A stretch of DNA of 34,153 bases from a virus. The stretch covers positions 1-34,153 of the IMG/VR virus record IMGVR_UViG_3300017719_000070; one strand, given 5' to 3'. The notes under the pieces were generated by a model. That model was not told where the DNA came from. It did not search any database and saw nothing but the letters and a program-made list of their open reading frames with translations. A program made the translations under genes and the position numbers. This document shows, in pieces, positions 10,501 to 19,131 of this stretch. Every line of letters begins with the position of its first letter. Position 1 is the stretch's first letter.

Positions 10501-13106
10501 GCGATGTTTAAGTCCTTAATAGAATCAGCTAGAATACCATTCTTAAATCTATTGTTTCCGTTTTCGTCAGTTATCAACAGATTACTAGTCTGTTGTTCTA
10601 AGAGACTTAACGAGACTATGTCCACTAGACCATCTACTTTATTCTGAATTTCGCCAATATCTTTCATGGTGTAGTTTCTAGTTGATATATTGGCTATAGT
10701 TATTCTATCCTCACCGGTGATATTGGATTGATTACCAGGTATAGTCACAGTACCTATAGCATACAATCCGCTAGCTTTAGGTCTGCTAGGATTCTCATCT
10801 TCTCCTCCTTGCAGAAGAGTGATGTTCGAGTAGTCGTCTAGTACAACACTATCTATTCTAGACATATAATAAACTTGATCGCCTATGACAGTTGTGTTAA
10901 CTGCAGGAGTAAGTTCTCTATTAATATTGATTGCCGCAGGTGTAGAAGAGTTAACTGTGGGCGCACCATCTTTACCTAAACTAGGAACAACAACTCTAGT
11001 TGAGTATGGTCTGAAGTCATACGAATTTAGAAGATTATAGTCCTGTAAGTTTCTAGCTGTATAGTTGTGTATTAATTGTTTACTAGTAACTCCAGAATAA
11101 CTATCAGGAATCAAAAATCCAGAACCTACAGTAGAAGTTCTTTTTAGATATCTGAACTTAATCAATATGTTATTATTATCTAATGATTCGCCTGCATATA
11201 ATCTAATATATGATCTTGCGTAGTAGCCATCTTTCTGATTCCTAACAAGTCTAAACTTCTTCGTCACATCTTTAGAGTCTAGAGATGCATCTCCAAAATT
11301 ATCTACGACACTAATTAATTCTACGCAGTTGGGCACACCTAATTGGCCGTAGCCTTGGTCGTCATAAATCGTTTTCACATATCCTTCATTTTCGTCTAAA
11401 GAATCGTGAGGAATATTTGAGACAACTGCATTATAGTACAAGATAGAGCCAGAAGGAGGAGCTGTGTCAAATTCAACAGTAACATTGCCAGCTGACGCAT
11501 AAGTTCCTAATGAAGCCGTATAAAGTATATTGTTAGTAGTAATCGCAAAGATGTCTTCAACTAGCGGTGTTTTAGTCGCATCAGCCGCAATCGTAAATGT
11601 TGTTGTTGAACCGTCACCAAAACCTGTCTCTCGAACACGCTTAACTACGTTTACATTACTAACCGAACTTAGACTCGCCTTACCGCTGTCAAAAATCATA
11701 CAAGACTTTGAGGGTTCATATAGTTTACCACTATTCGTTAGCGTGGTATTTTCTATGTGCGTTACAGGAGTGCTAGTATAGTCATTAGAAACAGTCTTTA
11801 TCTTTTCTACAGCATAGACATATATTTTGCCTGGAGTGATGTTTGCGATAGAGCAGTGTCCTATCGTAGTCGATGCATTTTTTAGTTCATATCTAGATCC
11901 GTCTAATAAAAAGTCGTCAACGGTTCCAGCATCAGCGTGATTGTATGTATAATACTGTCCGTAAGATATTCCTGTTCTTTGTCCAGTCTTTGATTGTGTT
12001 GCACTAACTGGAGTAATTGGAAGTTTAGTTGGCGATACGTTAATTACTTCTTTACCGTAGACATATGCTTTACCAGGAGAAACTACAGCGAATGCTTGAT
12101 TGCCTTCTCTCTCTAACGATAAGTTTAAGCCATTAACTACATAGTTACCGCTCTCCTCATATGTTCTTCTAGCTAACTCGTTTCCTAATACGTTAAACTC
12201 AGTCTTATCACGAATACGAACTGGATTACCGTTAACATATCTGATCAGAGCAAAAAATTCTGTAGGCTCTAATGAACTCTTATACGATACTAATGTAGGC
12301 ACTAATTGAAGTCTATCAGCACCAGGAGCATTCTCATTATTAAAACCACTAGCATTGTCAAGTAATGTTGTGTCTTGATCAGAGTCGATAATATTTTCTT
12401 TAACTGTGAATCCAACAGAAACTGGATCGATTACACCGGATTCAGTCATGTCTTGTCCAGGTACATTCTTGTACTTGGTTACAATAATAAATTGATTGTC
12501 AACAAAGATGAAGTGTCCTTTCTGATAGATGACACCTTCTTCACAAGATACTCCGAAAGATGATCCTGCATGATTAACAACAGTAGCAACAGTAACGTCT
12601 TGAACTAGATCGTTATCTTTATTACGAATCTCTAGTGTTTCTCCTTGAAGAAACTCTTTAACATCACTCTGATTATCTTGAGAGGTGTTTAAATATTTAA
12701 CAAAGAACGTCTTCAAGTCTGGATCTTGGGTTTGGAATCCATTCTCACCCTTAATGATCTCTGCTGTTAGTTGAGACTGTTGACCAGTTACTGTAAATGT
12801 CGTGGTAGTTCCATCATCATTCTTGATCTGGTCATATACTGATGGATCAGAAAATCCAGCCTTGTCGTTTAACTTTACATAAGAGAGATCGTCACGAGCA
12901 GTTAAGTTAATACCGCTAATGATAGTGCCTTCTTTATATACGTTTGATCCAAATCTTTCTACCTGCTTCTGTAGAATAGTTTGAAGCTGAGTTAGTTCTC
13001 GTGCTTGTACGGCCTTTGCTGGCTTGAACAGAACCTTATTAAACTGTTTCGCTTCATCGAAATCATCGTAATACGGATCTACATTTAAGTCTGTGTTAAT
13101 GCCCAT
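7569..13106 (-). CDS. Giant virion structural protein, DUF4815 type
   Basis: At 1845 residues this is the largest protein in the window. The N-terminus, with PYYDDFDEAKQFNKVLFKP followed by VQARELTQLQTILQKQ, matches what I know of DUF4815 phage tail/baseplate proteins of marine T4-like phages. A middle region (about residues 1000-1100) has GLRPNTRHYFFFDEKPVDSH, and residues of about 1185-1300 contain DPIAQTFKV...VREVVNGYPS...NKEYAFVVMPD, a beta-sandwich-like pattern common in such structural proteins. No enzyme motif or membrane segment is seen. It lies immediately after gp8, where T4 carries genes 9, 10 and 11, and so probably supplies the outer baseplate and fibre attachment; this is inference from gene order. 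The ATG at 13106 has a good binding site (AAGGAAAGAG) just after the gp8 stop. Confidence 0.8.
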   Translation of the reverse strand: MGINTDLNVDPYYDDFDEAKQFNKVLFKPAKAVQARELTQLQTILQKQVERFGSNVYKEGTIISGINLTARDDLSYVKLNDKAGFSDPSVYDQIKNDDGTTTTFTVTGQQSQLTAEIIKGENGFQTQDPDLKTFFVKYLNTSQDNQSDVKEFLQGETLEIRNKDNDLVQDVTVATVVNHAGSSFGVSCEEGVIYQKGHFIFVDNQFIIVTKYKNVPGQDMTESGVIDPVSVGFTVKENIIDSDQDTTLLDNASGFNNENAPGADRLQLVPTLVSYKSSLEPTEFFALIRYVNGNPVRIRDKTEFNVLGNELARRTYEESGNYVVNGLNLSLEREGNQAFAVVSPGKAYVYGKEVINVSPTKLPITPVSATQSKTGQRTGISYGQYYTYNHADAGTVDDFLLDGSRYELKNASTTIGHCSIANITPGKIYVYAVEKIKTVSNDYTSTPVTHIENTTLTNSGKLYEPSKSCMIFDSGKASLSSVSNVNVVKRVRETGFGDGSTTTFTIAADATKTPLVEDIFAITTNNILYTASLGTYASAGNVTVEFDTAPPSGSILYYNAVVSNIPHDSLDENEGYVKTIYDDQGYGQLGVPNCVELISVVDNFGDASLDSKDVTKKFRLVRNQKDGYYARSYIRLYAGESLDNNNILIKFRYLKRTSTVGSGFLIPDSYSGVTSKQLIHNYTARNLQDYNLLNSYDFRPYSTRVVVPSLGKDGAPTVNSSTPAAININRELTPAVNTTVIGDQVYYMSRIDSVVLDDYSNITLLQGGEDENPSRPKASGLYAIGTVTIPGNQSNITGEDRITIANISTRNYTMKDIGEIQNKVDGLVDIVSLSLLEQQTSNLLITDENGNNRFKNGILADSIKDLNIADVRDPEFISAIDKGRTVATPLVKQFPIDLKVADSLNQSVAQGYPDLVTIAETGVKETVIEQPYATTFRNCVSNFYSYEGKAVIDPPFNSGYDVIKNPEVNIEIDIAGPMLDLVDNIQQIMPLTSETMLEEERIGTTRPRRRVVMGQFNQTIEQRSLSTSTSTLNQTVGNFVTDINMKPYLRRQNVKILATGLRPNTRHYFFFDEKPVDSHVAPGGLVRSGRRGSSTLDVRRVRSAWHKRKGTAVRTDSRGVLVATFTIPANTFFVGENVLEIVDVDQYTSIDSASTSYTRVTYRGYNFAVNKSDLSVTTRTPNFDTAINIINREVERQVGDPIAQTFKVKSSSTKGANSIFLSGVDVYFKTKSSTVGVTLQVREVVNGYPSKSVLPFASKHLDEDQVNVSDNGTVTTSFQFDNPIKLNANKEYAFVVMPDANSPDYLIYTSKVGATSLSKGSSPSNAPVTNDWGDGVLFTSTNDSAWKSYQDEDIKFALKRYEFLDTSISDNQSYVRLVPNDIEFLNIREVNGNFLDDELAYVKKNTSYTAGISGDDLNIMTISGSSAFLVDEYVFLEDSTGANSIVAKILNVDAQADQSVITIDTPFFESTTNAQAHMCVAGNVSYFNPSKLDSLHLKGSSANSSNFIDDNGNTGIADFIVNEFYTITDLGSADESTTSTYWNSVGAGTSPFVGQTFKATAQNADGDGTARLNNQVIVGIDSGASAKISGVTNEKISYFQPQIYADDSPNTTYYAELFDGPGTKDKDISLNSNIYTQNNLRIITSKSKIVNPSDTTTEEFNIRVNMSNNGFTATSPVIDATLSEINAYQYYIGDEVNTTSQWVTKEISLTDGLYSDGMRVLLSAYRPPGTFVDVYARFVYPENVEEKSQWYLLENENPQLYSNVSNTRDYRDFEYNFPEDKMTGAGNPTAPYTLHGEYTSFQLKFVLRHATSGDGMELDTPELNSIIPDINLFPHVFDYRAIALT

Positions 13107-13128
13107 TTGTTATATACTCTTTCCTTAA

Positions 13129-15192
13129 TTAGAAGTCAAACGTAAATTTTACTTTTTCTCTTGCGGTCGCTCGTCTAGTGACAGGCGAAAAATTAATAAA
13201 GTGAAGTAGTTCTCCACTATACGGCACATATTCTCCGTATGCTATATCACTAAAGTTATTTATACTAAATGCCATACCATTAGGCTGTGTTGATGAGCCT
13301 TCTATATATTGATCTGAACGTATCAGCATAATAGGACCTGAATGTAGCTTACTCTCAAAAGCGCCATATTGGTCCACCAGGTATAATTCTCCAGTGTTTG
13401 GAGTGCCTGTTGTATCTCCAGTATTTACCAAGGCATGAAGTTTAGCAGTTATTATCTCTTCATCTGGTGAGCCTGTAGAAGTACCTACTGCAAAAGATAT
13501 TGTTGCTCTTTTAGTTAGACTGGGAGATGGATTAGCAACAGATGTGAACGAAGCTCCTAAGGCTACAGTAGTTGCACCAAGAGCCTGCCAATCTGAAGTG
13601 CTGAGTTCTCCTAGATCATTAATAACATAATCATTATTTCCTTGAATACCCCTCACATCAATTCTCTGTATTATCTGTCTAATAATTGATCCTGTGGTTG
13701 AAGTCCAAGAGGTAATACTCTCGTCTTCAAATAGTGCTGGCTGTGCAGTACTGTATGTTACCTTAACCCTGTTATCAAACCCCTCTGGCTCAACATCATT
13801 ACCCGAAGAGTCCTTAAATAGAGGATTTTTAATTAATCCTACTTGGCTGTATAGGTTACTTTTAGGCACATGAGAATCATCTCCTGAGAAGTTGGTGACG
13901 ATTGAAAGTCTACTCATAGACATCTCATCGATAGGATTTGATCCATGTCCACCTTTAGGCGAAACTACTGCTCTCAATTCAGTTACTCCTGGACCAGTAA
14001 GACTCTTAGGATAAGATACTTCCGCTTCGGCAAATTTATAATGGCTTCCCTTATTTTCAAAAGCAATTCTTCTTAATGTTCCGAACTGATCAAGTACTCC
14101 GTAAGCCTTACATTGTTCTCCTCCTAAGGTAGAAGAAGAAACTAATATTTTAGGAACAAGTTGCGCTACTCCACTTATCGCATCAGTCGTATCTAAGGTA
14201 ACTGTGATTTCTTTCGTGCTGTTATTTGATAGAGAAGCCACTACGTCATATAGTTTTCCTTGTGTACTACCTTCTGCTGATCTTAGGTACATATTTTTAT
14301 ATGAATCTGGATCATTATATAAGGTTCTACCTATCTTGTTTGTAATCTTCAGACTCACATCTAATAACTCTCCATTTTGAACAGTAGATGTAATCAAAAC
14401 ATCAGAAGAGTTAGACGTACTAGTGGCTTCACCAAAAAGATACTGATTAAACTGCGCTGAAGGAGTACTCTCTATAATAATTTGAGAAATATTCTCCTTG
14501 GCATTTAAAATTACATTAGCATCTCCATAAGATATAGGAAGAGGTAGACTATCAGAGGTCTTATACTTTTCAGCCTCATCTGATGTAACAGTGAACATAT
14601 AGTGCCATATGTATTTGTCTTCGGTCTCTAAAGCCTGATAGTTCGAAGCAGTGAACTGGCTAGCAATAGTTTGTGGACTAACGAGCGAAGGGGCGCCGCC
14701 ATTGTTCTCTATACACTTAAATACTAGGTACTCATTCTGAGCATTTCTTACAGTTACGACAGTATTAGATTCTTCAATATCTACCATATCGTCATAGGCA
14801 TCATAAATTGTACCAGATACCCAGGCGTTCTCATAAAACATATATCTAGCAGAATCGTCACTGACTTTATTTCCAAATACCATTCTTCTCTGAAACTCTC
14901 GCTTAGACTTCTGAGTGTTGGTTATTGGATCTTCACTCGTAGAGGAAGTCGCAGAAGCAACAATATAATAGTTAGATTCTGGCCTCAATATGTTCAACTG
15001 ATCTTTAACTAATTGCTGGATTGCAATTTCTTCTTGTATACCTAAATTGAATCCTGTACCCTGTTCTCCGTCATCATATGCCTGTAGCTGAGATAAAAAA
15101 TTATCACTCAGCGTTTGGTTTTGATTCTTAAAAGAACTGAATAACTCATTAGTCGTTTCAATTCTAAAATTTTCTGTAATTATCTTTGCCAT
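13129..15192 (-). CDS. gp8: Baseplate wedge subunit gp8
   Basis: A 687-residue homologue of the T4 baseplate wedge protein gp8, about twice the T4 length (334), as I recall for marine relatives. Telling segments near the N-terminus are ARYMFYENAWVSGTIYDAYDD and, further on, EDKYIWHYMFTVTSDEAEKY, which match the gp8 pattern. gp8 joins gp6, gp7, gp10, gp25 and gp53 in the wedge, which forms before six wedges meet around the hub. The middle and C-terminal part is beta-rich and has no recognised domain. The start at 15192 follows GGATAAG. The gene carries a possible internal late promoter near its 3' end (13257-13264). Confidence 0.85.
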   Translation of the reverse strand: MAKIITENFRIETTNELFSSFKNQNQTLSDNFLSQLQAYDDGEQGTGFNLGIQEEIAIQQLVKDQLNILRPESNYYIVASATSSTSEDPITNTQKSKREFQRRMVFGNKVSDDSARYMFYENAWVSGTIYDAYDDMVDIEESNTVVTVRNAQNEYLVFKCIENNGGAPSLVSPQTIASQFTASNYQALETEDKYIWHYMFTVTSDEAEKYKTSDSLPLPISYGDANVILNAKENISQIIIESTPSAQFNQYLFGEATSTSNSSDVLITSTVQNGELLDVSLKITNKIGRTLYNDPDSYKNMYLRSAEGSTQGKLYDVVASLSNNSTKEITVTLDTTDAISGVAQLVPKILVSSSTLGGEQCKAYGVLDQFGTLRRIAFENKGSHYKFAEAEVSYPKSLTGPGVTELRAVVSPKGGHGSNPIDEMSMSRLSIVTNFSGDDSHVPKSNLYSQVGLIKNPLFKDSSGNDVEPEGFDNRVKVTYSTAQPALFEDESITSWTSTTGSIIRQIIQRIDVRGIQGNNDYVINDLGELSTSDWQALGATTVALGASFTSVANPSPSLTKRATISFAVGTSTGSPDEEIITAKLHALVNTGDTTGTPNTGELYLVDQYGAFESKLHSGPIMLIRSDQYIEGSSTQPNGMAFSINNFSDIAYGEYVPYSGELLHFINFSPVTRRATAREKVKFTFDF
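13257..13264 (-). promoter_or_regulatory. Possible intragenic late promoter TATAAATA within the gp8 gene
   Basis: A perfect TATAAATA on the minus strand, inside the last 45 codons of gp8 and about 150 bases before the start of the giant DUF4815-type gene. The preceding bases (TTTAG) resemble those in front of the two best intergenic sites (GTTAG). Because the octamer is A+T-rich and encodes part of gp8 (S-I-N), chance is a real alternative. Confidence 0.4.
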
Positions 15193-15210
15193 TAATTCTT
15201 ATCCGTTTCG

Positions 15211-16053
15211 TTAAGCTGTTCGTTGCTCTCTAGTAGATGGTCCTATTATATACGGGAAAGCTGGATTATTAAAATTGCTATCCGTAAATGTTAAGAAGTA
15301 TGCATATGTGCCAGTAGTGTAGTCTGGAGTAACACAGTACCTTCCATTATGCTGATCTAACGTACCTAAACTTTCTACATATTCATGATCTTGCACAAAG
15401 GATCCTCTTGGTACTTGTGCATAAGTGTATACTCTTCCTGTGCTTTCTACATCTTTTTGTCTATATGAACTAGACATTTGAGTAATGCCCGATGTCTCGT
15501 CTGTAGCATCAGTGTATCCGTAAGGACCATAAATGGGATATCCGTCAAATGCGTATCCTATAATTTTAGAGTGTCCGTCATTATGACGAGTAAAATCTCC
15601 ACCAAAAGTTTGTTGTGAACTATATGTAGAAGAGTTACCAAAGGTAGAGTTTGTCATCATGTCTTTAATGAATAATCCGCTTCTATACCTATATGATCCT
15701 CCATTTTCTGGTCTACCGCCAGCTGGATCTACTTGAAACTCAGTTGGATTCCCTACTGTATTCCATTGAAAACCTGAAGGAGCAGAATTTAGAGATACAG
15801 GCAGAACAGACAGTTCTGAAGTAGAAGAAAATATAGGCACACCATTAACGGTTACTCCAATAGCTTCTCCTGCTACTATATCTTCTGGATCACTAGTATT
15901 GCTTCCTGCTCTATACTTAAACGTGAAGTCAACGACCTGATCAGTTATAGATAGTCCGTCTGAGAATAATCTATTCGTGCCGTCATTTACCAGAGGGTCT
16001 CCAGCCTTTACTGGATAAGGATCACCATCTGATGTTATGCGTAAAGTTGCCAT
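15211..16053 (-). CDS. YHYH-domain-like baseplate-associated protein
   Basis: A 280-residue protein. Its second half resembles the YHYH domain family: KIIGYAFDGYPIYGPYGY at about residues 158-176, then QHNGRYCVTPDYTTGTYAYF near 233-253 and FPYIIG near the end. The tetrapeptide that names the family is changed here to YAYF, so the two histidines are absent. The first half is beta-rich and has no recognised motif. It lies between the gp7-like and gp8 genes, 3 bases after the former, so it is almost certainly a virion baseplate component. Its exact place in the wedge is not known to me. The start at 16053 is the first ATG after the upstream stop. Confidence 0.75.
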   Translation of the reverse strand: MATLRITSDGDPYPVKAGDPLVNDGTNRLFSDGLSITDQVVDFTFKYRAGSNTSDPEDIVAGEAIGVTVNGVPIFSSTSELSVLPVSLNSAPSGFQWNTVGNPTEFQVDPAGGRPENGGSYRYRSGLFIKDMMTNSTFGNSSTYSSQQTFGGDFTRHNDGHSKIIGYAFDGYPIYGPYGYTDATDETSGITQMSSSYRQKDVESTGRVYTYAQVPRGSFVQDHEYVESLGTLDQHNGRYCVTPDYTTGTYAYFLTFTDSNFNNPAFPYIIGPSTREQRTA

Positions 16054-16056
16054 TAG

Positions 16057-19000
16057 CTAGTCAATGCCTCCAGTTTCTGTAACAATATCTGCATGAAGAT
16101 CAATTGAGGCGTGTTCTTCTGCCACATATTGGTCTCCATCGTATGTAAGCAACTGCTCTGATGTAATATCGTAATATGTCAACGATACGTTAGATTCACT
16201 ACTTACAGTATTAATACTATTTATCAGAGGCGTACTGAACAGTTTAGTTCCTGCTACACCCACAGTGTCATCAATCAAAGGCTTATATATGTCAGGATCT
16301 ACTATCGATGAAATATCATATGAGTATTCTTGATAATAATTGTTATCATGTAATCTCTTAGTTGAATCACTCAAGAAAGATGTGCTTGACTGCCATCTGC
16401 CATCAGTCTTACCTTGTCCTAAAGTTCTGATGCTTGCCTTAGCAATGACTGTATTATAGTCTGGACTACTAGGCTCTAGAGATACAATGTCGACCTGCTC
16501 GTTGTCTGTATATTTGTATCCAGTTTTAGTGACTGCTACAGATTCTATTTGACCACTCTCATAAGATGCTCTACCTCTAATGTCCGCATTAGCTCCCATA
16601 GGTAAAGAATCAGGATCTTCAACTATAGTACTAGGAACTCTAAGAGCACCCGAAATAAGTATTCCTAACTCTATGTCGAATCCGTAAAAACTTAAAAGTC
16701 TAAAGTAGAAAGAGTTACCAACTCTTTTCAGAAATCTTGCTTTCGTAGTATACTCGATTGTGTTTCCTGAAGTATACTCGAACGTAGTAGTACTGTCTCG
16801 ATATCCACCGCCACCAGTAGTAGATGTGCCCAATGATTCAACTTCGCTTTCAGTGATGTTACCTGCCTGGTTAATCTCGATATCAGGTATAGTTCTCGCT
16901 TGAGTTACTATGTCGCCAGACTCTAGCGAAAAGTTAGCGTTCTCGAATGTGACTATAACATCCTTTTTATTAAACTTAGTTATATTATCGTGTACTATTG
17001 ACACAGCAACATCGTTCTGATAATCCTGTCCAGCAGAAAGTTGTTTTAGGGACGCTATTGATCCTATCTTTACAGTAACTGATGAGAACGCATCTTGTAA
17101 AGGCGTTGAAATATTTTCTGCGCCAGGTCCACTCATACCATAGTCATCGTTGCCAGGTATACCGTCAGCATCTAGCTGTACTACAGAAAAGTCTCCAATC
17201 TGATCTGTAATCAGACTAACAGTTTCTACATTAGTCAGTGTAGAGACTTCAAAATCTGCACCAGAGTTAAGATTACCTATACCAGATATCTGAATTACAG
17301 GTGCAGTTGAGATTTTTCTTCCTTGTCGGTAAACTCTTAAAGGTATAGAGAGATTTCGTAAGTCCCTATTGAGAAGATTTGGATCTGCCCACTCTGCTGA
17401 ATTATCAGTGTAAACGAAATCTGGATTTGAAACAACCGCATTATCAAAACTTGGACTATTCCAGTCACCTACAAGCTGGTACTCGGTCTGATCGATAAAA
17501 TCACTGTCTGCTACACCATTAATATAAGAATACTGTCCGCTATAATTATAATACCCGGCCTCATATTGAGCGCCAATAGTAAGTTTAGGATATATATCGA
17601 ACTCTGACATTAAGCCTAGCATTCTTCCATATCTATCTTCTAATAGGAAATCATTTCCAGTTGGACCACCAGACAATCTAAACTCAGGTCTAAGTGTTGG
17701 CAACCACTCTGTTTGCGTAAACGGTGGGGTTACAAAAGTTCCAGAGACATCTTGACCCAACTGCATATTGTTTAAAGCCCAATCTGCTTTGTTTGCTATT
17801 GAAGTAGTATAGAAAGAATAAATCGATGCATTGCGAGAAGCCGCATAAACCGAAGAAGAGGTGTAAAAACTATCATCAATAAGTTTCCATGCCAGTTGGC
17901 TGTCGTACTTACCTTCTACTGTGATTTTATTCCAAACATTGTAACTTGAGTCATTTTCAGTTTCAGCATCAAAGGTTGGTGCTTCAAGGAGATAGTAGCG
18001 TAACAGGTCCAAATTATAACCAGAAACATCAACCTGTCTACTAGCGAAAGCAAGAACTTCTTCAGCCGAAGATGTCTTAACAAAGATGAGGGGGTGACGA
18101 TATTCAATTACCTTAGCACTACCTGATACTGCATAGTCGTATGTGCCTGGATCAGTATCTGGATTAGTGTATGAGATAAGATCGCCAATAGCATATAACT
18201 CATCGCCAGCTTTAACGTCAACTTCATTCATTCCATTTACAAGTAGAACTTGATTACTAATTCCTAGAGTGTTGCTTGCTGTGATTGATGTGGGATCAAC
18301 ATATCCAAATCCACCATCTACAAGGTCGAAGTCAATAGATCCAGTTGTTGTCGTAGACGTAGCAGTTACTCTTCCTTCTCCGTCAACTCCAGTAAGACTA
18401 GACACGATTTTAACTTTAGTGCCTACTTCTTGATTTGCTTTTCTATCATTAGCATCTACCGTCACATGACTCGTTGATCCTTGAATCAATTTACCAACAT
18501 TCAGTGTAGTTTCTTTACCTTCAGAGTCTAATGATACGATTACAATAGAGTCATCACTCGTGAATGAACCCGCTACATTAGAGACATATATGATAGGTGA
18601 AAGGGCACCGCCAAAGTTAACAAAGATTACTTCATCAACAAATGCAGTAGATAGAGAAATGTCACCTCGTATTCTCATACCCTTTTGTATAGGATAGTCA
18701 TCTACTGTATAGACAGACAACATCTCAAGATAAGTATCGCCACCCCAGATAGAGTCAGACGGTCTTAATATGTAGTTACTAGGATATGATATTTCTATCT
18801 CTTCATCAAAGAACAGTCGGAATAGTAATTGAAGACTTTCTTCAGTACCCTTACGGTTATACATATCACGAATATGTTTGATGATAAAGCGAACATCAAT
18901 TTCTGTATTCAGAGGTAAGTCAGCAAGGTACTTCTTCTTATAATAAACGAGAAACTTAGTTAAGGTTGTATCGATATCACGAAGTCTAGGAACGTCACGA

Positions 19001-19128
19001 TCCATCTCAGCATCATTGTGCTTATAGTAAGCCTCAATGAATGAGATTAGAAAGTCTCCCTCTGTTCTATAGAACTCAGGAAACTGATCTGCAATCGCTG
19101 AATAAATTTCGTTCCTTATGTTTTCCAT
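16057..19128 (-). CDS. gp7: Baseplate wedge protein, gp7-like
   Basis: A 1023-residue protein, close to T4 gp7 (1032 residues) and in the gp6-gp7-gp8 order of T4. The N-terminal 120 residues are helical and well conserved in style (DQFPEFYRTEGDFLISFIEA, then RGTEESLQLLFRLFF-type segments: actual NRKGTEESLQLLFRLFFDEE). The remainder is a long beta-rich chain of the kind seen in marine T4-like baseplate proteins. gp7 is the backbone of the wedge and links gp8, gp10 and gp6. The call as gp7 rests on length and position as well as N-terminal pattern; direct sequence similarity to T4 gp7 may be weak. The ATG at 19128 is 3 bases from the gp6 stop. Confidence 0.75.
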   Translation of the reverse strand: MENIRNEIYSAIADQFPEFYRTEGDFLISFIEAYYKHNDAEMDRDVPRLRDIDTTLTKFLVYYKKKYLADLPLNTEIDVRFIIKHIRDMYNRKGTEESLQLLFRLFFDEEIEISYPSNYILRPSDSIWGGDTYLEMLSVYTVDDYPIQKGMRIRGDISLSTAFVDEVIFVNFGGALSPIIYVSNVAGSFTSDDSIVIVSLDSEGKETTLNVGKLIQGSTSHVTVDANDRKANQEVGTKVKIVSSLTGVDGEGRVTATSTTTTGSIDFDLVDGGFGYVDPTSITASNTLGISNQVLLVNGMNEVDVKAGDELYAIGDLISYTNPDTDPGTYDYAVSGSAKVIEYRHPLIFVKTSSAEEVLAFASRQVDVSGYNLDLLRYYLLEAPTFDAETENDSSYNVWNKITVEGKYDSQLAWKLIDDSFYTSSSVYAASRNASIYSFYTTSIANKADWALNNMQLGQDVSGTFVTPPFTQTEWLPTLRPEFRLSGGPTGNDFLLEDRYGRMLGLMSEFDIYPKLTIGAQYEAGYYNYSGQYSYINGVADSDFIDQTEYQLVGDWNSPSFDNAVVSNPDFVYTDNSAEWADPNLLNRDLRNLSIPLRVYRQGRKISTAPVIQISGIGNLNSGADFEVSTLTNVETVSLITDQIGDFSVVQLDADGIPGNDDYGMSGPGAENISTPLQDAFSSVTVKIGSIASLKQLSAGQDYQNDVAVSIVHDNITKFNKKDVIVTFENANFSLESGDIVTQARTIPDIEINQAGNITESEVESLGTSTTGGGGYRDSTTTFEYTSGNTIEYTTKARFLKRVGNSFYFRLLSFYGFDIELGILISGALRVPSTIVEDPDSLPMGANADIRGRASYESGQIESVAVTKTGYKYTDNEQVDIVSLEPSSPDYNTVIAKASIRTLGQGKTDGRWQSSTSFLSDSTKRLHDNNYYQEYSYDISSIVDPDIYKPLIDDTVGVAGTKLFSTPLINSINTVSSESNVSLTYYDITSEQLLTYDGDQYVAEEHASIDLHADIVTETGGID

Positions 19129-19131
19129 TTA

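Noticed and set aside
16208-16217. GATAAATA on the minus strand inside the gp7-like gene
   Set aside because: Mismatch at the first position, no stop-codon context and no gene start nearby.
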